DNA from: Bacteroidota bacterium
GTDB lineage: Bacteria > Bacteroidota > Bacteroidia > B-17B0 > Aurantibacillaceae
NCBI GenBank assembly: GCA_016708845.1
Contig: JADJFB010000013.1
Location: forward strand, 1 to 64,000
Direction: 5' to 3'
Length of the DNA: 64,000 nt
Below, one piece after another: positions 1-8,717 of the stretch. Both the position numbers and the translations under genes were made by a program. Under the pieces are notes generated by a model that saw only the letters and a list, made by a program, of their open reading frames with translations, made no database searches and was not told the DNA's origin. The stretch's first letter is position 1. Every line of letters starts with the position of its first letter.

Positions 1-2
1 TT

Positions 3-38
3 TAAACAAAAAGCACCTGCTATATAAACAGATGCTTT
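3..38 (-). terminator. Rho-independent terminator of the DUF4856 gene
   Basis: On the minus strand a 10-bp stem (arms at 29-38 and 10-19, one G-T pair) with a 9-nt loop is followed by a short T run. It lies about 20 nt after the reconstructed stop codon of the DUF4856 gene, as expected for its terminator. Confidence 0.55.
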
Positions 39-56
39 CTCGCATTTATGAAAATT

Positions 57-1154
57 TTAGAGTGTAGCTGGATCTAAATTAAAGATGGTCGCTAATGTGC
101 TAATAACATTGTCCATATACAACCGTTACATTATATAAATTAGTAGAAAAATAGCCTTGCAATTGAGCAATTTGTGCATTGGTAATTGTTTTAGAAGGAT
201 TGTAAGCAAATGCATTAATGAAGCCAATTCCTTCAGATAAATTATGATGACGGTCGGCATCTTGAGCAAAATTTGATTTCGCGCCTTTCATGTAAGCAAT
301 ACATTTTGCAGCAGCAAATCGTTCCCAAGTATTAATAACCGTTGTGCGAGCTTCATCACGAGCTGTATTATCTTTATTAGTAATGGCAGCACGACCTTTT
401 AAAAATGCATTCATCATCGTAGCATTTGAGCCAATAGCTGTGTTTACAGAATTACAGTAACTGCCCCAGTTTTTCAAACCAGTTAAGTTTGAAGGAAAAT
501 TCCCAGGCTTTTTCTTGTGCTGTAGTACCACCAACTAATGTTGTGTTATCATAAGTCGCAATATTTGTAAGAATCGTTGTTGCTTGATAATATAATACAG
601 CTCCCATCAATCCTTTTTCGGTTAATTCTTTATATTGTAAACCATTTGCATCCACTAAAATAGCACGAGAAGGAGAAATTAATTTACCAGCCACACCACT
701 TGAAGCAGATTGTGTAGTAGGAGTTGCCGCTGCAAAGGTGCTTGTAGTAGCCGCATCATCATAACTAGCCTCTAAAATGGTTTGCAAACTTACAGCGTTA
801 CTTGTTTGATCTTTAATTGAATACAGATGCACTTAAACCCGTTGTAGTAAATTGAGAGGCAGCATTAGCATACATGTCTTTCAACTTTTGAGCATTTAAA
901 GTAGGTTGTGTCGTTTGCGTAGTTGTGTGGGTTGATCTAATATAACCAGTCATTTCTGCTAACATAGCAATATGAGTAGTAGACGTTGTATAATTTACAT
1001 TTGAAAAATTATACGTTGTTGGAATAGAATAACTAGGGCCACTTGGAGCTGGTGTTTCTTCTAGTGGTTCAACGGTATCTTTTTACAAGAAGAAGCTATT
1101 AACAAAGCTGCGACTGGCAATGCGAAAAAAAGTGATTTAATTGACGATTTTCAT
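57..1154 (-). pseudogene. DUF4856 family lipoprotein, broken by several frameshifts
   Basis: When frames are joined the protein reads as a lipoprotein of about 360 residues. It has a signal peptide (start MKIVN, then KSLFFALPVAALLIASSC with the lipobox Cys), a Thr/Ser/Pro-rich linker, a central part containing KGLMGAVLYYQA, and a C-terminal half rich in helix (SEGIGFINAFAYNP) ending DNVISTLATIFNLDPATL. This matches DUF4856, an outer-membrane-anchored Bacteroidota family often found near imelysin-type iron proteins. The sequence shows at least five frame breaks (near 1138, 1081, 830, 525 and 115), several in short A or T runs. The ATG at 1152-1154 sits exactly at the edge of an 87-bp tandem repeat. 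The function is unknown. Whether the breaks are real or sequencing errors is undecided, but errors are likelier given similar lesions in rplE. Confidence 0.6.
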
Positions 1155-1325
1155 ATGTTTAAATTATTGTTTTTTAGTTATCATATGGTATAGCCAGTTT
1201 AATCATTTGTGTTTGTGTTTAAGCAAACATGGCTATTTCATATGTTCAAATTATTGTTTTTTAGTTATCATATGGTATAGCCAGTTTAATCATTTGTGTT
1301 TGCGTTTCGTCAAACATGGCTATTT
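1152..1325. repeat. Two tandem 87-bp direct repeats upstream of the DUF4856 gene
   Basis: Units 1152-1238 and 1239-1325 each begin CATATGTT and are nearly identical, differing at only a few positions; a third CATATG follows at 1326. Each unit also holds an imperfect inverted repeat, ATAGCCA...TGGCTAT. The first CATATG supplies the start codon of the minus-strand DUF4856 gene. The array sits between that gene and the divergent MFS gene, so it duplicates the 5' regulatory region. Because 87 is a multiple of three, an open frame runs through it on the plus strand, but that frame looks like chance. Confidence 0.85.
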
Positions 1326-1533
1326 CATATGTTATATTTTTATTTAGAATGATTATAATTATGAGTCAAAAGTATATTATAGTAAGCCAAAAGCCAAATA
1401 CCTAAAAAGGGTATTTTGATAAAATGTTATACATAAGGTTTTAATATCAAACGTACATAACAAAGACATATTTTTATATGAACTAAAATCGAGTCAAGAA
1501 ACTTAAAAGCAAGTATACTAAATCAAAAAAATA

Positions 1534-1563
1534 TTTGAATTACTAGCAAAACACTTAGCTTTG
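1534..1563 (+). promoter_or_regulatory. Bacteroidota-type promoter of the MFS gene
   Basis: TTTG at 1534-1537 and TAGCTTTG at 1556-1563 are separated by 18 nt. This fits the Bacteroidota primary-sigma consensus TTTG/TAnnTTTG. It predicts transcription starting near 1568, about 20 nt before the ATG at 1587. The rest of 1326-1586 is AT-rich and shows no gene. Confidence 0.6.
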
Positions 1564-1586
1564 TTATGTTTATACAACAAAACTAA

Positions 1587-2720
1587 ATGCCTCAAAAAGA
1601 ACTCCCTCTCAATCAAAAATTTTCATCTTATCAAGTACTTGTAATTGTATTATTAGCACTCACTCAATTTACCGTTGTGTTAGATTTTATGGTCATGTCG
1701 CCCTTAGGTGATATATTAATGAAATCGATGAACATGACTACCACTCAATTTGGTTTAGTAGTATCTGCCTACGCTTTTAGTGCTGGTATTGCTGGTATTT
1801 TAACAGCTGGCTTTGCGGATAGATTTGATCGTAAAAAATTATTACTCTTCTTTTATATTGGATTTATTTTAGGGACTTTATTTTGTGGGATTGCAAATAC
1901 ATATCCACTCTTAATTGCAGCACGCATTATTACAGGCATTTTTGGAGGCGTTATGGGGTCTATTTCCATGGCTGTTTTTTTAATTATTGTAGGATTAGCA
2001 ACTTTAATTTGGTTTATCATCGTCATTAAAATGCAACCCATTACACAACATTTAGAAGTGAAAAACGACCGAAATGCCCTACATCATTTGTTACATACGA
2101 TTGCACAAAAAGATTACCGTGTTGGGTTTATGTCAACTGCTTTGTTATCCTTAGGCGGCTTTATGATGATGCCTTGGGGCAGTGCTTTTGCTATTAACAA
2201 CTTACATGTTACCCCAGATCAATTACCCATTTTATTTATGATTGCAGGAGTAGCCACTTTAATTATCATGCCAATTATTGGTAAGCTTAGCGACAAGATG
2301 GATAAGTTTAATTTATTTTGCGATTGCATCCATTTGGATGATATGTGTAGTATTAGTTTATACACGACTCACGCCTGTGCCATTTTGGTTTGTCATCATT
2401 ATGAATGTATTGATGATGATTGGTATTATGAGCCGCATGGTGCCATCTATGGCATTAGCATCATCATTACCAAAAATGCAAGATAGAGGTGCTTTTATGA
2501 GCATCAACTCTTCGCTACAACAAATTGCCGGTGGTGTAGCTGCCGCTATTGGCGGGATGATTGTAGTTCAAAAGATAAAACGAGTCCTTTAGAAAATTAC
2601 GATACACTAGGAATTTTAATTACCATCATATGTTTTTTGCCATATACATGGTGTATAGGGTTAGTAAAATTGAAGAGAAGAGAGCTCAAACGCCTAAAAC
2701 TAGTATATTATTGTTATCTT
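1587..2720 (+). pseudogene. MFS multidrug/arabinose-efflux-type transporter, frameshifted and internally shortened
   Basis: This is an inner-membrane major facilitator superfamily exporter (drug:H+ antiporter type). The N-terminal half is clear: TM1 with LDFMVMSPLGD, the loop motif GFADRFDRKK and the GxFGGVMGS segment. Family members normally continue from SISMA through about 45 residues (a second loop and TM5) before the next helix; here SISMA joins straight to VFLIIVGLATL near 1968. The joined frames then run through GKLSDKMDKF, SRMVPSMALA, SINSSLQQIAGG and VVQKDKTSPLENYDTLG. There is one T too many at 2316-2319, one A too few at 2570-2573 and another slip near 2636. The exact 3' end is uncertain. 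The substrate is unknown. The missing segment may be an assembly deletion or genuine inactivation. Confidence 0.7.
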
Positions 2721-2722
2721 AT

Positions 2723-2746
2723 TTTCTTTTGCTTGATCAAAAGAAA
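2723..2746. repeat. Perfect inverted repeat TTTCTTTTG/CAAAAGAAA
   Basis: The two 9-base arms are perfectly complementary with a 6-nt loop (CTTGAT), directly after the MFS gene. It may act as a terminator. It also resembles an inverted repeat that I recall recurring between genes in many Bacteroidota genomes. The remaining sequence to 2900 shows no convincing gene. Confidence 0.5.
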
Positions 2747-2900
2747 CAAAAAGTTAATCCCCAGCTGGGGGAACCACATTGCCCCAAAAGCTTCCATTAA
2801 TGGTCTTCTACTTGCTGGCTCAAAGCTTGCAATTGCCAAGTCAGCCGCACTATTACCAACGTATGAGAAACTTAAATAGTAAATGATTTTATATTAAAAG

Positions 2901-3835
2901 CTACAACTTATCGTAGGAATGTATATCATTTAAATTAATGGATATACTTCCATCTTTGTGTGGCATTTGTTTCATAGGCACAAACTTTGCATTCCAGGCA
3001 ATTTCGCTGGCTTTATAAGACATACGAGAATATACCGTTTGAAAGTAAGTATCAGTAATTGATTTTATTAAAATAATAAATTCCCCGTCTCTTTGTTTTA
3101 AATCAGTCTCCGTTAAACCATACATCGGGCTCTTATCATCAATAGGATGAACAACTGTCCAAGTAAGAGGCAATAAATTAATTTTACTTCTTTCTAAATC
3201 TAAAAAATGAAAATCTCTTTTTAAGGTTTCAGGATTATTAATAGCTAAAATTACTTGACATTCTGTTTCAATTAATTCGTTTTGCTTTCTATTAGCCACT
3301 CTAAACATATAACCGGTGATATCTTTATAAGGTGCAACTACTGCTTCATTACTATATTGTAAATCGGTTTTAGGTTTCGAAAAACGACCATATAAAATAC
3401 CTGTCACTAAAGCAAAACCCATCAAACCTAACATAGATTCGATAGAGGAAACGCTCTGGAAACACACTATTAGGATAAATATGTCCGTAACCCACCGTTG
3501 TTAGCGTTTGTGCACTAAAGAAAAATAATTGGTAAAATTTTTGGAACCAGACCCAACATCCAGCCACCAAACTTATCGGCACCAATGGCATAGTAAAACA
3601 CTGCAAACAGGTATTCACAACCACATAACACAAATACTAAGCAAAAAAACTGAACCCAATTAATTCCTAATAACCAATGGTATAAATCAAAGCCAATATG
3701 TTTATCAGAAACTTTGCGTTTAACGTTTACAGTTCCGTCTTGGTTTAAAAAACGAACAGATTCGTTATAGTTTTTTGTACCAAAACCAATTTCAGCACTT
3801 TCTCTTTTATTTTTGTTAAAAACCTCTTTAATCAT
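2901..3835 (-). pseudogene. KirBac-type inward rectifier potassium channel, two frameshifts
   Basis: This is a probable inner-membrane K+ channel of the prokaryotic Kir family. Across three frames it reads: a cytoplasmic N-terminus (IGFGTKNYNESVRFLNQDG), an outer helix (VQFFCLVFVLCGCEYLFAVF), a pore helix FFFSAQTLT with selectivity filter TVGYG, an inner helix ESMLGLMGFALVTGILYGRF, then a C-terminal beta-rich Kir domain (YMFRVANRKQNELIE... FILIKSITDTYFQTVYSRMS) that would line the cytoplasmic pore. Frame changes occur near 3535-3560 and 3465. All elements needed for a channel are present, so it is probably intact in the cell. Its ATG lies 12 nt from that of the divergent SCO1 gene. Confidence 0.75.
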
Positions 3836-3842
3836 ACCTTTG
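3813..3842 (+). promoter_or_regulatory. Promoter of the SCO1 gene, possibly giving a leaderless mRNA
   Basis: TTG at 3813-3815 and TACCTTTG at 3835-3842 are spaced 19 nt, matching the Bacteroidota consensus. The SCO1 ATG at 3847 is only 4 nt past the -7 box, so the transcript would have almost no leader. The box lies within the start of the divergent channel gene. Confidence 0.45.
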
Positions 3843-3846
3843 CATA

Positions 3847-4511
3847 ATGAACACTAAAGGTAATTATTATTGGGCATTATTAATTATTCCGTCATATTTA
3901 TTGGCTGGTATTTTTTTTAATAAACATGAACAAAAACCATTGCGCACCCTACCTACTACGGTCAAAAAAAACAGTATGAAAGATGGCGACACTTCATATC
4001 ATACAGTGAAACCTTTTTATTTATTAATCAGTATGGTGAAAACGTAACTGAAGAAACGGTGAAAGGAAAAATTTATGTTACCGATTTTTTCTTTACTACT
4101 TGTCAATCTATTTGCCCTATTATGAGTACTGAATTGGAAAGAGTGTATAAGCAATTTGCTAACAGAAACGATGTTTTGATTTTATCTCACACGGTATCTC
4201 CCGAAGAAGATTCGGTAAACGTATTGATGGATTATGCCACGCTGCATGGCGTAAAAGATAAACGCTGGTTGTTTTTAACGGGCGATAAAAAACATTTGTA
4301 TGATATGGCTCGTACCAGTTATTTATTAAACATGGAAGAAGGTAATGGCGACGAAGATGATTTTATACATACTCAAAATTTTGCTTTAGTTGATAAAGAA
4401 AATCGTTTACGAGGCTTTTATGATGGAACTGATAGTATAGAAGTTTCGAGACTAATAACAGATATGAACTTATTATTAGAAGAATATGCATATAAAGGAA
4501 AACATAAATAA
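3847..4511 (+). CDS. SCO1/SenC copper chaperone-like protein (one frameshift)
   Basis: A thioredoxin-fold, membrane-anchored protein of the SCO family, which delivers copper to or keeps reduced the CuA site of cytochrome oxidase. It has an N-terminal membrane segment (YYWALLIIPSYLLAGIFF), then in the shifted frame LPYYGQKK and FINQYGENVTEETVKGK, then FFFTTCQSICPIM, which holds the CxxxCP metal motif. A distal conserved His appears in IHTQNFALVD. A frame change lies near 3945, where the early frame stops recognisably matching the family. The gene overlaps the following thioredoxin gene by 26 nt, so the two are probably co-expressed in redox or copper handling. Confidence 0.75.
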
Positions 4512-4983
4512 ATTAGTATTATTTTTTTGCGTGATGGCATTTACATCCGTAAGTGCTCAAAAACCAACTGTTTACAAAATAAACGACCTTTTAAAACGCA
4601 TCAACAACAATAGCGACACAACGTATGTGGTAAATTTTTGGGCAACCTGGTGCAAACCATGTGTGGCAGAATTACCCGAGTTTGAAAAACTTCATGTGGA
4701 TTCTTTAGCGAAAAACAGAAAGGTAAAAGTGCTATTAGTAAATATGGATTTTGTTGAAGAATTAGATAAAAAACTAAAAGACTTTTTAGTAAAAAATAAA
4801 TATACCTGCGAAATAGTATTGTTAGATGAAATTAATGGTAACGATTTCATTAATAAAATATCCGAAAAATGGAGTGGCGCTATACCAGCAACTTTGATTA
4901 CTAAAAAAGACAAATCGCGAAATTACTTTCATGAAGGCAAAATTACTTTTGAGGGCCTTAAAGCAGCTATTCTTGATAAGTAG
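4486..4983 (+). CDS. TlpA/ResA-like thioredoxin
   Basis: A 165-residue exported thioredoxin-fold protein. After a hydrophobic signal segment (residues about 8-24, ending VSAQ) comes a redox-active WATWCKPC motif (CxxC) near residue 55, and a cis-proline region (AIPATLI) near residue 140. Such proteins reduce disulfides or carry electrons to cytochrome maturation proteins outside the cytoplasm. It overlaps the end of the SCO1-like gene, fitting a shared role in metallo-oxidase or cytochrome assembly. The start at 4486 gives a good signal peptide. Confidence 0.75.
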   Translation: MHIKENINKLVLFFCVMAFTSVSAQKPTVYKINDLLKRINNNSDTTYVVNFWATWCKPCVAELPEFEKLHVDSLAKNRKVKVLLVNMDFVEELDKKLKDFLVKNKYTCEIVLLDEINGNDFINKISEKWSGAIPATLITKKDKSRNYFHEGKITFEGLKAAILDK

Positions 4984-5067
4984 TTTATGAGCGTAAAGTG
5001 CAATTAGTTTACGTTAAGCAAAATGTACTTTTAAGCTTTAAAAATCTTAATAAGATTTACTTACTTT

Positions 5068-5101
5068 TTTGTTCAAATATCCATTTCAGATATTATCTTT
5101 A
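5068..5101 (+). promoter_or_regulatory. Candidate promoter for the SET-sulfotransferase operon
   Basis: TTTG at 5068-5071 and TATCTTTA at 5094-5101 are 22 nt apart, one base off the Bacteroidota -7 consensus. The box ends 8 nt before the SET gene ATG. No other promoter-like spacing is obvious before the downstream tandem genes. Confidence 0.4.
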
Positions 5102-5108
5102 CCCAACT

Positions 5109-5526
5109 ATGGCATTAACAGTAAAAACATCACAGCTACCAAACTCAGGTAAAGGTTTATTTACCACAACCGCAATTAAAAAAGGTACTAGAATAATCGA
5201 ATATTTAGGAGAAATTATTGATTGGAAAGAATACGAAAAACGTGTTGAAAGAGATGAAGACGGATATTTATTTTTTGTAAATAAAAAACATTGCATCGAT
5301 GCATGGAATACACCAGAACACAAAGCACGTTACGCAAATGATGCTGCCGGATTAGGCAGAGTTAAAGGTTTAAAAAACAATTGCATTTTACGAAACAGAA
5401 GGCAATAGATGTTGGATTTTAAGCTCTAAAGATATTGCAGCTGGAGAAGAAATTTTTGTAAGCTACACTAAAGAATATTGGGACTGCGTTCGCTATAACA
5501 TTAGTATCGGCAGAGGAAGAAAGTAA
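5109..5526 (+). CDS. SET-domain protein (probable protein-lysine methyltransferase), one frameshift
   Basis: A small protein of about 138 residues consisting almost entirely of a SET domain. It shows the N-terminal GKGLFTTTAIKKGTRIIEYLGE strand pattern, then RYANDAAGLGRVKGLKNN, then after a frame change near 5388, ETEGNRCWILSSKDIAAGEE followed by IFVSYTKEYW with the conserved Tyr near the C-terminus. SET enzymes use S-adenosylmethionine to methylate lysines; targets of the short bacterial forms are mostly unknown. The stop is only 12 nt before the first sulfotransferase gene, so it may lead that operon. The frame change is probably a sequencing indel. Confidence 0.7.
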
Positions 5527-5538
5527 TTAACTGAAAAA

Positions 5539-6576
5539 ATGGATTTAAAGAAATTAGATGATATAAAAATTAATTTCATTATTGGCCCAGGTAGAAGTGG
5601 AACAACGTTGCTTTCTGTGATGCTTAATGAGTATCCAAATTGCATCTCAGCTCCCGAAATCCATCATTTTATTTTTTTTTACAAAAAGTACCATCTCGTT
5701 TCTATCGTAACTGATGAGCTTGTAAAAGATGTAAAAGAATTTATAACCCTATTTTACAACCTAAAAAAAAATCCATTATTTGGCGCATTTAATTCCTTTA
5801 TTATAGATAAGCTTAAAATAGGTGAATCCATTAATTATAGTCAGTTAACAAAACTCATATATTTGGGATTATATGGCGAAAAAGGGACTTCGAGTGAAAT
5901 TAATTTCATAATTGATAAAAATCCCTTTTACACACTTCAAATAGATAAAATCGCTGAAGTGTTTCCTGAAGCTAAATTCATTGCTCTAATACGAGATTAT
6001 CGAGGGTATGCGCTATCAATAAATGAAAGTGTAAATCCTTTGTTAAAGAAAAAATCAATTTATTACCATGCACTTGTATGGAATATGTATTTAGATACTA
6101 TATTAAAAGCTAAAACAAAATATGGTGACAAAATTAAAATTGTGAAGTATGAAGATTTAGTGATAAATAAAGAAATATGTATTAAAGATACCGTCAATTT
6201 TTTAGGATTAACCTTCTCTGAAACAATTTACAATTTTCATGAAACCATGAAGATTAAAATTAGCGAATTGGAATCGCCAGAAAAAATTAACCCAAGATTA
6301 TATAAACGCATAAATGATTTAACCTCTCCAATTCACACCAATAGGCTAAATTCATGGGAAAGTAACTTATCCAAAAAAGAAATAAAAATATTAGATTTTT
6401 TATCGGGAGAAATTGGATTAAATTTCAACTATTTAAAGGCAAGTGAAATTTCTTTTTTTGAAAAAATATCCTTTACAATAGCCGCTATACAAGATCGTAT
6501 TAAAGTAAAAATATATGAATATTTAAAGTCTCCTGACTTTGCTCTCTACTATAATTATCAGAGAAAAAATAAATAA
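5539..6576 (+). CDS. Sulfotransferase family protein 1
   Basis: A 345-residue cytosolic PAPS-dependent sulfotransferase-like protein. The N-terminal P-loop IIGPGRSGTTLL (residues about 14-25) should bind the 5'-phosphosulfate of PAPS, and LIRDYRGYALS (about 149-159) is the 3'-phosphate-binding RD...S element. The later KYEDL and W(E)SNLSKKE segments are typical of sulfotransferase family 3. It is the first of four tandem paralogs and is most like the second (shared PEIHHFI and LTKLIYLGLYGEKG). The acceptor is unknown; glycan or lipid is likely from the neighbours. Codon use and AT content look like those of the other genes of this island. Confidence 0.8.
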   Translation: MDLKKLDDIKINFIIGPGRSGTTLLSVMLNEYPNCISAPEIHHFIFFYKKYHLVSIVTDELVKDVKEFITLFYNLKKNPLFGAFNSFIIDKLKIGESINYSQLTKLIYLGLYGEKGTSSEINFIIDKNPFYTLQIDKIAEVFPEAKFIALIRDYRGYALSINESVNPLLKKKSIYYHALVWNMYLDTILKAKTKYGDKIKIVKYEDLVINKEICIKDTVNFLGLTFSETIYNFHETMKIKISELESPEKINPRLYKRINDLTSPIHTNRLNSWESNLSKKEIKILDFLSGEIGLNFNYLKASEISFFEKISFTIAAIQDRIKVKIYEYLKSPDFALYYNYQRKNK

Positions 6577-6585
6577 TTATAGGTG

Positions 6586-7623
6586 ATGACGCTACAGCAG
6601 AAGTTAGATAAAATAGAATTACATTTTATTGTTGGAATAGGAAGAAGTGGTTCAACGTTACTAACAACACTGCTAAACCAAACAGAAAGCTGTATCTCTG
6701 TGCCCGAAATTCATCATTTCATAAAGTTTTACCATAAATATAAAAGCATAGCAATTGTATCAAAACAAGTTATTGATGATTACAAATCTTACATTGATTT
6801 GTTTTTTAAATACAAAAATAATGCATTAGTAGGTCCTGTAAATTATACATTGATTGATAGTTTAAAAATTGGAGATAAAATCACTTATTCACAATTAACT
6901 AAGCTTGTGTATTTAGGCTTATATGGAGAAAAAGGCAATACAGATAAAATCAGCGTTTTAGTTGATAAAAATCCATATTATACATTGCAGTTAAAAAAAC
7001 TTCTTTTGGTATTTCCAGAGGCAAAATACATTGCTTTAGTAAGAGATTATAGAGGATTTCTGTTATCCAATTTACAAAGTAAAAAAATTGGGACTGCCAA
7101 AAAATCAATATTTTACTATGCCCTAGCCTGGAATCTATTTATTAAAGAACTATTATATTACCATCGCATTTATAATAACAAAGTAAAAATTGTAAAATAC
7201 GAAGATCTAATATCTCATAAAGAGACTATTGTAAAAGAAATATTTGACTTTTTAAATGTCCCATTTAGCCTTTCAGTATTCGATTTTCACAAAACAATGC
7301 AAGACAGATTATCGCTTATACAAACTAGTGATAAGAATTATGAAAGGATGCTGAACAAAATTTCAAATCTAAGTAAACCTATCAATGAAACACGGATGTT
7401 TGATTGGCAAAAACAATTAACCTCAGAGCAAATTATGGCCTGTGATATATTATGCTCAACGCATGGCTCTAAATTAGGCTATACAAAAGCCTCTTACTAC
7501 ACTAAAATAGATATTTTTCTCGTGCATCTAAAAAGTATTACAAGTTTTATAAAAGTAAAAGTTTTCGAATGGATGAAATCTCCGGAATTACACTTTTACT
7601 ACCAATATAAAATTAAAAAATAA
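6586..7623 (+). CDS. Sulfotransferase family protein 2
   Basis: A close paralog of the gene before it, 345 residues from the ATG at 6586; a GTG at 6583 is an alternative start. It has the P-loop IVGIGRSGSTLL and 3'-phosphate-binding LVRDYRGFLLS. The stretch LTKLVYLGLYGEKG is nearly identical to protein 1, as are VDKNPYYTLQL and KIVKYEDLI. The gap to gene 1 is 9 nt, so the two are transcribed together. The duplication is old enough for wide divergence elsewhere, which suggests distinct acceptors or positions. Confidence 0.8.
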   Translation: MTLQQKLDKIELHFIVGIGRSGSTLLTTLLNQTESCISVPEIHHFIKFYHKYKSIAIVSKQVIDDYKSYIDLFFKYKNNALVGPVNYTLIDSLKIGDKITYSQLTKLVYLGLYGEKGNTDKISVLVDKNPYYTLQLKKLLLVFPEAKYIALVRDYRGFLLSNLQSKKIGTAKKSIFYYALAWNLFIKELLYYHRIYNNKVKIVKYEDLISHKETIVKEIFDFLNVPFSLSVFDFHKTMQDRLSLIQTSDKNYERMLNKISNLSKPINETRMFDWQKQLTSEQIMACDILCSTHGSKLGYTKASYYTKIDIFLVHLKSITSFIKVKVFEWMKSPELHFYYQYKIKK

Positions 7624-7655
7624 CACAATTTGTTATTTTTTAGTATATTTATTTT

Positions 7656-8717
7656 ATGCAAAACACTAAAACTCAGTTGCATTTTATAATAGGTATAGGA
7701 AGATCTGGCACTACCATCTTAACAAAATTGTTAAATACGTATAAAGATATTCACTGTATGCCTGAGGCAAATTTTTTAGTGTTTTTTTTAAAGAAATTTT
7801 CAGATAAAAATATATTTACAAAAAAAGACATTGAACAAATTTTTGAAGAAATAAAGCTTTACTCCTATTCTCATCCATGGGTAGGCTGGAACTTTGACCC
7901 TGAAGAAGCAAAAAGTAATGTTTTAAAAGCTTTACAATTAAATAGTGAATTGAAATTTCCTGAACTTATTAAACTAATTTACAAGCAATTTAATGTAGAT
8001 GGCACTGACAAAACTTCTGCTAATATAATTATTGATAAAAATCCTTCATTTACAATTTTTGTAAATCAAATTCATAAAACATTTCCTGAATCAAAATTTA
8101 TTTGGATAGTTCGAGATTATAGAGCTAATATTTTATCTAGAAAACAAAGTGTATTTTTAAAATCACCCAATATTGCTTATAATGCCGTGCGATGGAAAAT
8201 ATATAACCAAATCGCTTACAACTTTTATAAAAAAAATAAAGATAAAGTGATTTTAGTTCGCTATGAAGACATTGTAAAAGATGATGCAATAATTGAAAAA
8301 ATTGCCTCGTTCTTGTCTGTTGATACTCGCAAAAAAGAAAATGAAAACATTCAGTCAATTAACTTAGAAGCATTTAACATTGAGGAAAAATACCAAGAGC
8401 GTTTCAAAAAAAAATATTCTGATTTAAATAAAAAATTAAATTCGGATAGAATAAATAGTTGGCAAGAACAATTATCAGAAAGTGAAATAAGAATATGCGA
8501 TGCCTTATGTTACAAAGTAGCCGAAACTGTAGGATATAACCCTTTATTTAAAAGTTCAATTTTCAGTATTATAAAAACATATATTACGCAAATATTACCT
8601 GTTAGTTCAGGATATTTTGATATTTTTAAGGATAAAATTCTGTTTTATTTCCCACTACAATTTAAATTAAATAGATTAAAGAAAAGGTATATTGAGATTG
8701 GCTTCATTAAAAAATAA
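7656..8717 (+). CDS. Sulfotransferase family protein 3
   Basis: A 353-residue sulfotransferase paralog, more divergent than the first two. P-loop IIGIGRSGTTILTKLL near residue 10, IDKNPSFTIF in the centre, WIVRDYRANILSRKQS as 3'-phosphate-binding element, VRYEDIV, and SWQEQLSESEIRICDALC near the C-terminus. It begins 32 nt after gene 2. The substrate is not known. The C-terminal tail overlaps the candidate TTG start of the fourth paralog. Confidence 0.8.
   Translation: MQNTKTQLHFIIGIGRSGTTILTKLLNTYKDIHCMPEANFLVFFLKKFSDKNIFTKKDIEQIFEEIKLYSYSHPWVGWNFDPEEAKSNVLKALQLNSELKFPELIKLIYKQFNVDGTDKTSANIIIDKNPSFTIFVNQIHKTFPESKFIWIVRDYRANILSRKQSVFLKSPNIAYNAVRWKIYNQIAYNFYKKNKDKVILVRYEDIVKDDAIIEKIASFLSVDTRKKENENIQSINLEAFNIEEKYQERFKKKYSDLNKKLNSDRINSWQEQLSESEIRICDALCYKVAETVGYNPLFKSSIFSIIKTYITQILPVSSGYFDIFKDKILFYFPLQFKLNRLKKRYIEIGFIKK

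Noticed and set aside
1141..1347. Open frame across the 87-bp repeats on the plus strand
   Set aside because: It exists only because 87 is divisible by three; the peptide is low-complexity, repeated and without a family or start signal.
2637..2879. A separate small protein after the MFS gene
   Set aside because: Its first part overlaps the shifted end of the MFS protein and the rest is repeat-like, with no recognisable domain.
4988..5016. Weak hairpin CGTAAA/TTTACG after the thioredoxin gene
   Set aside because: Short arms and no T run; not enough to call a terminator.
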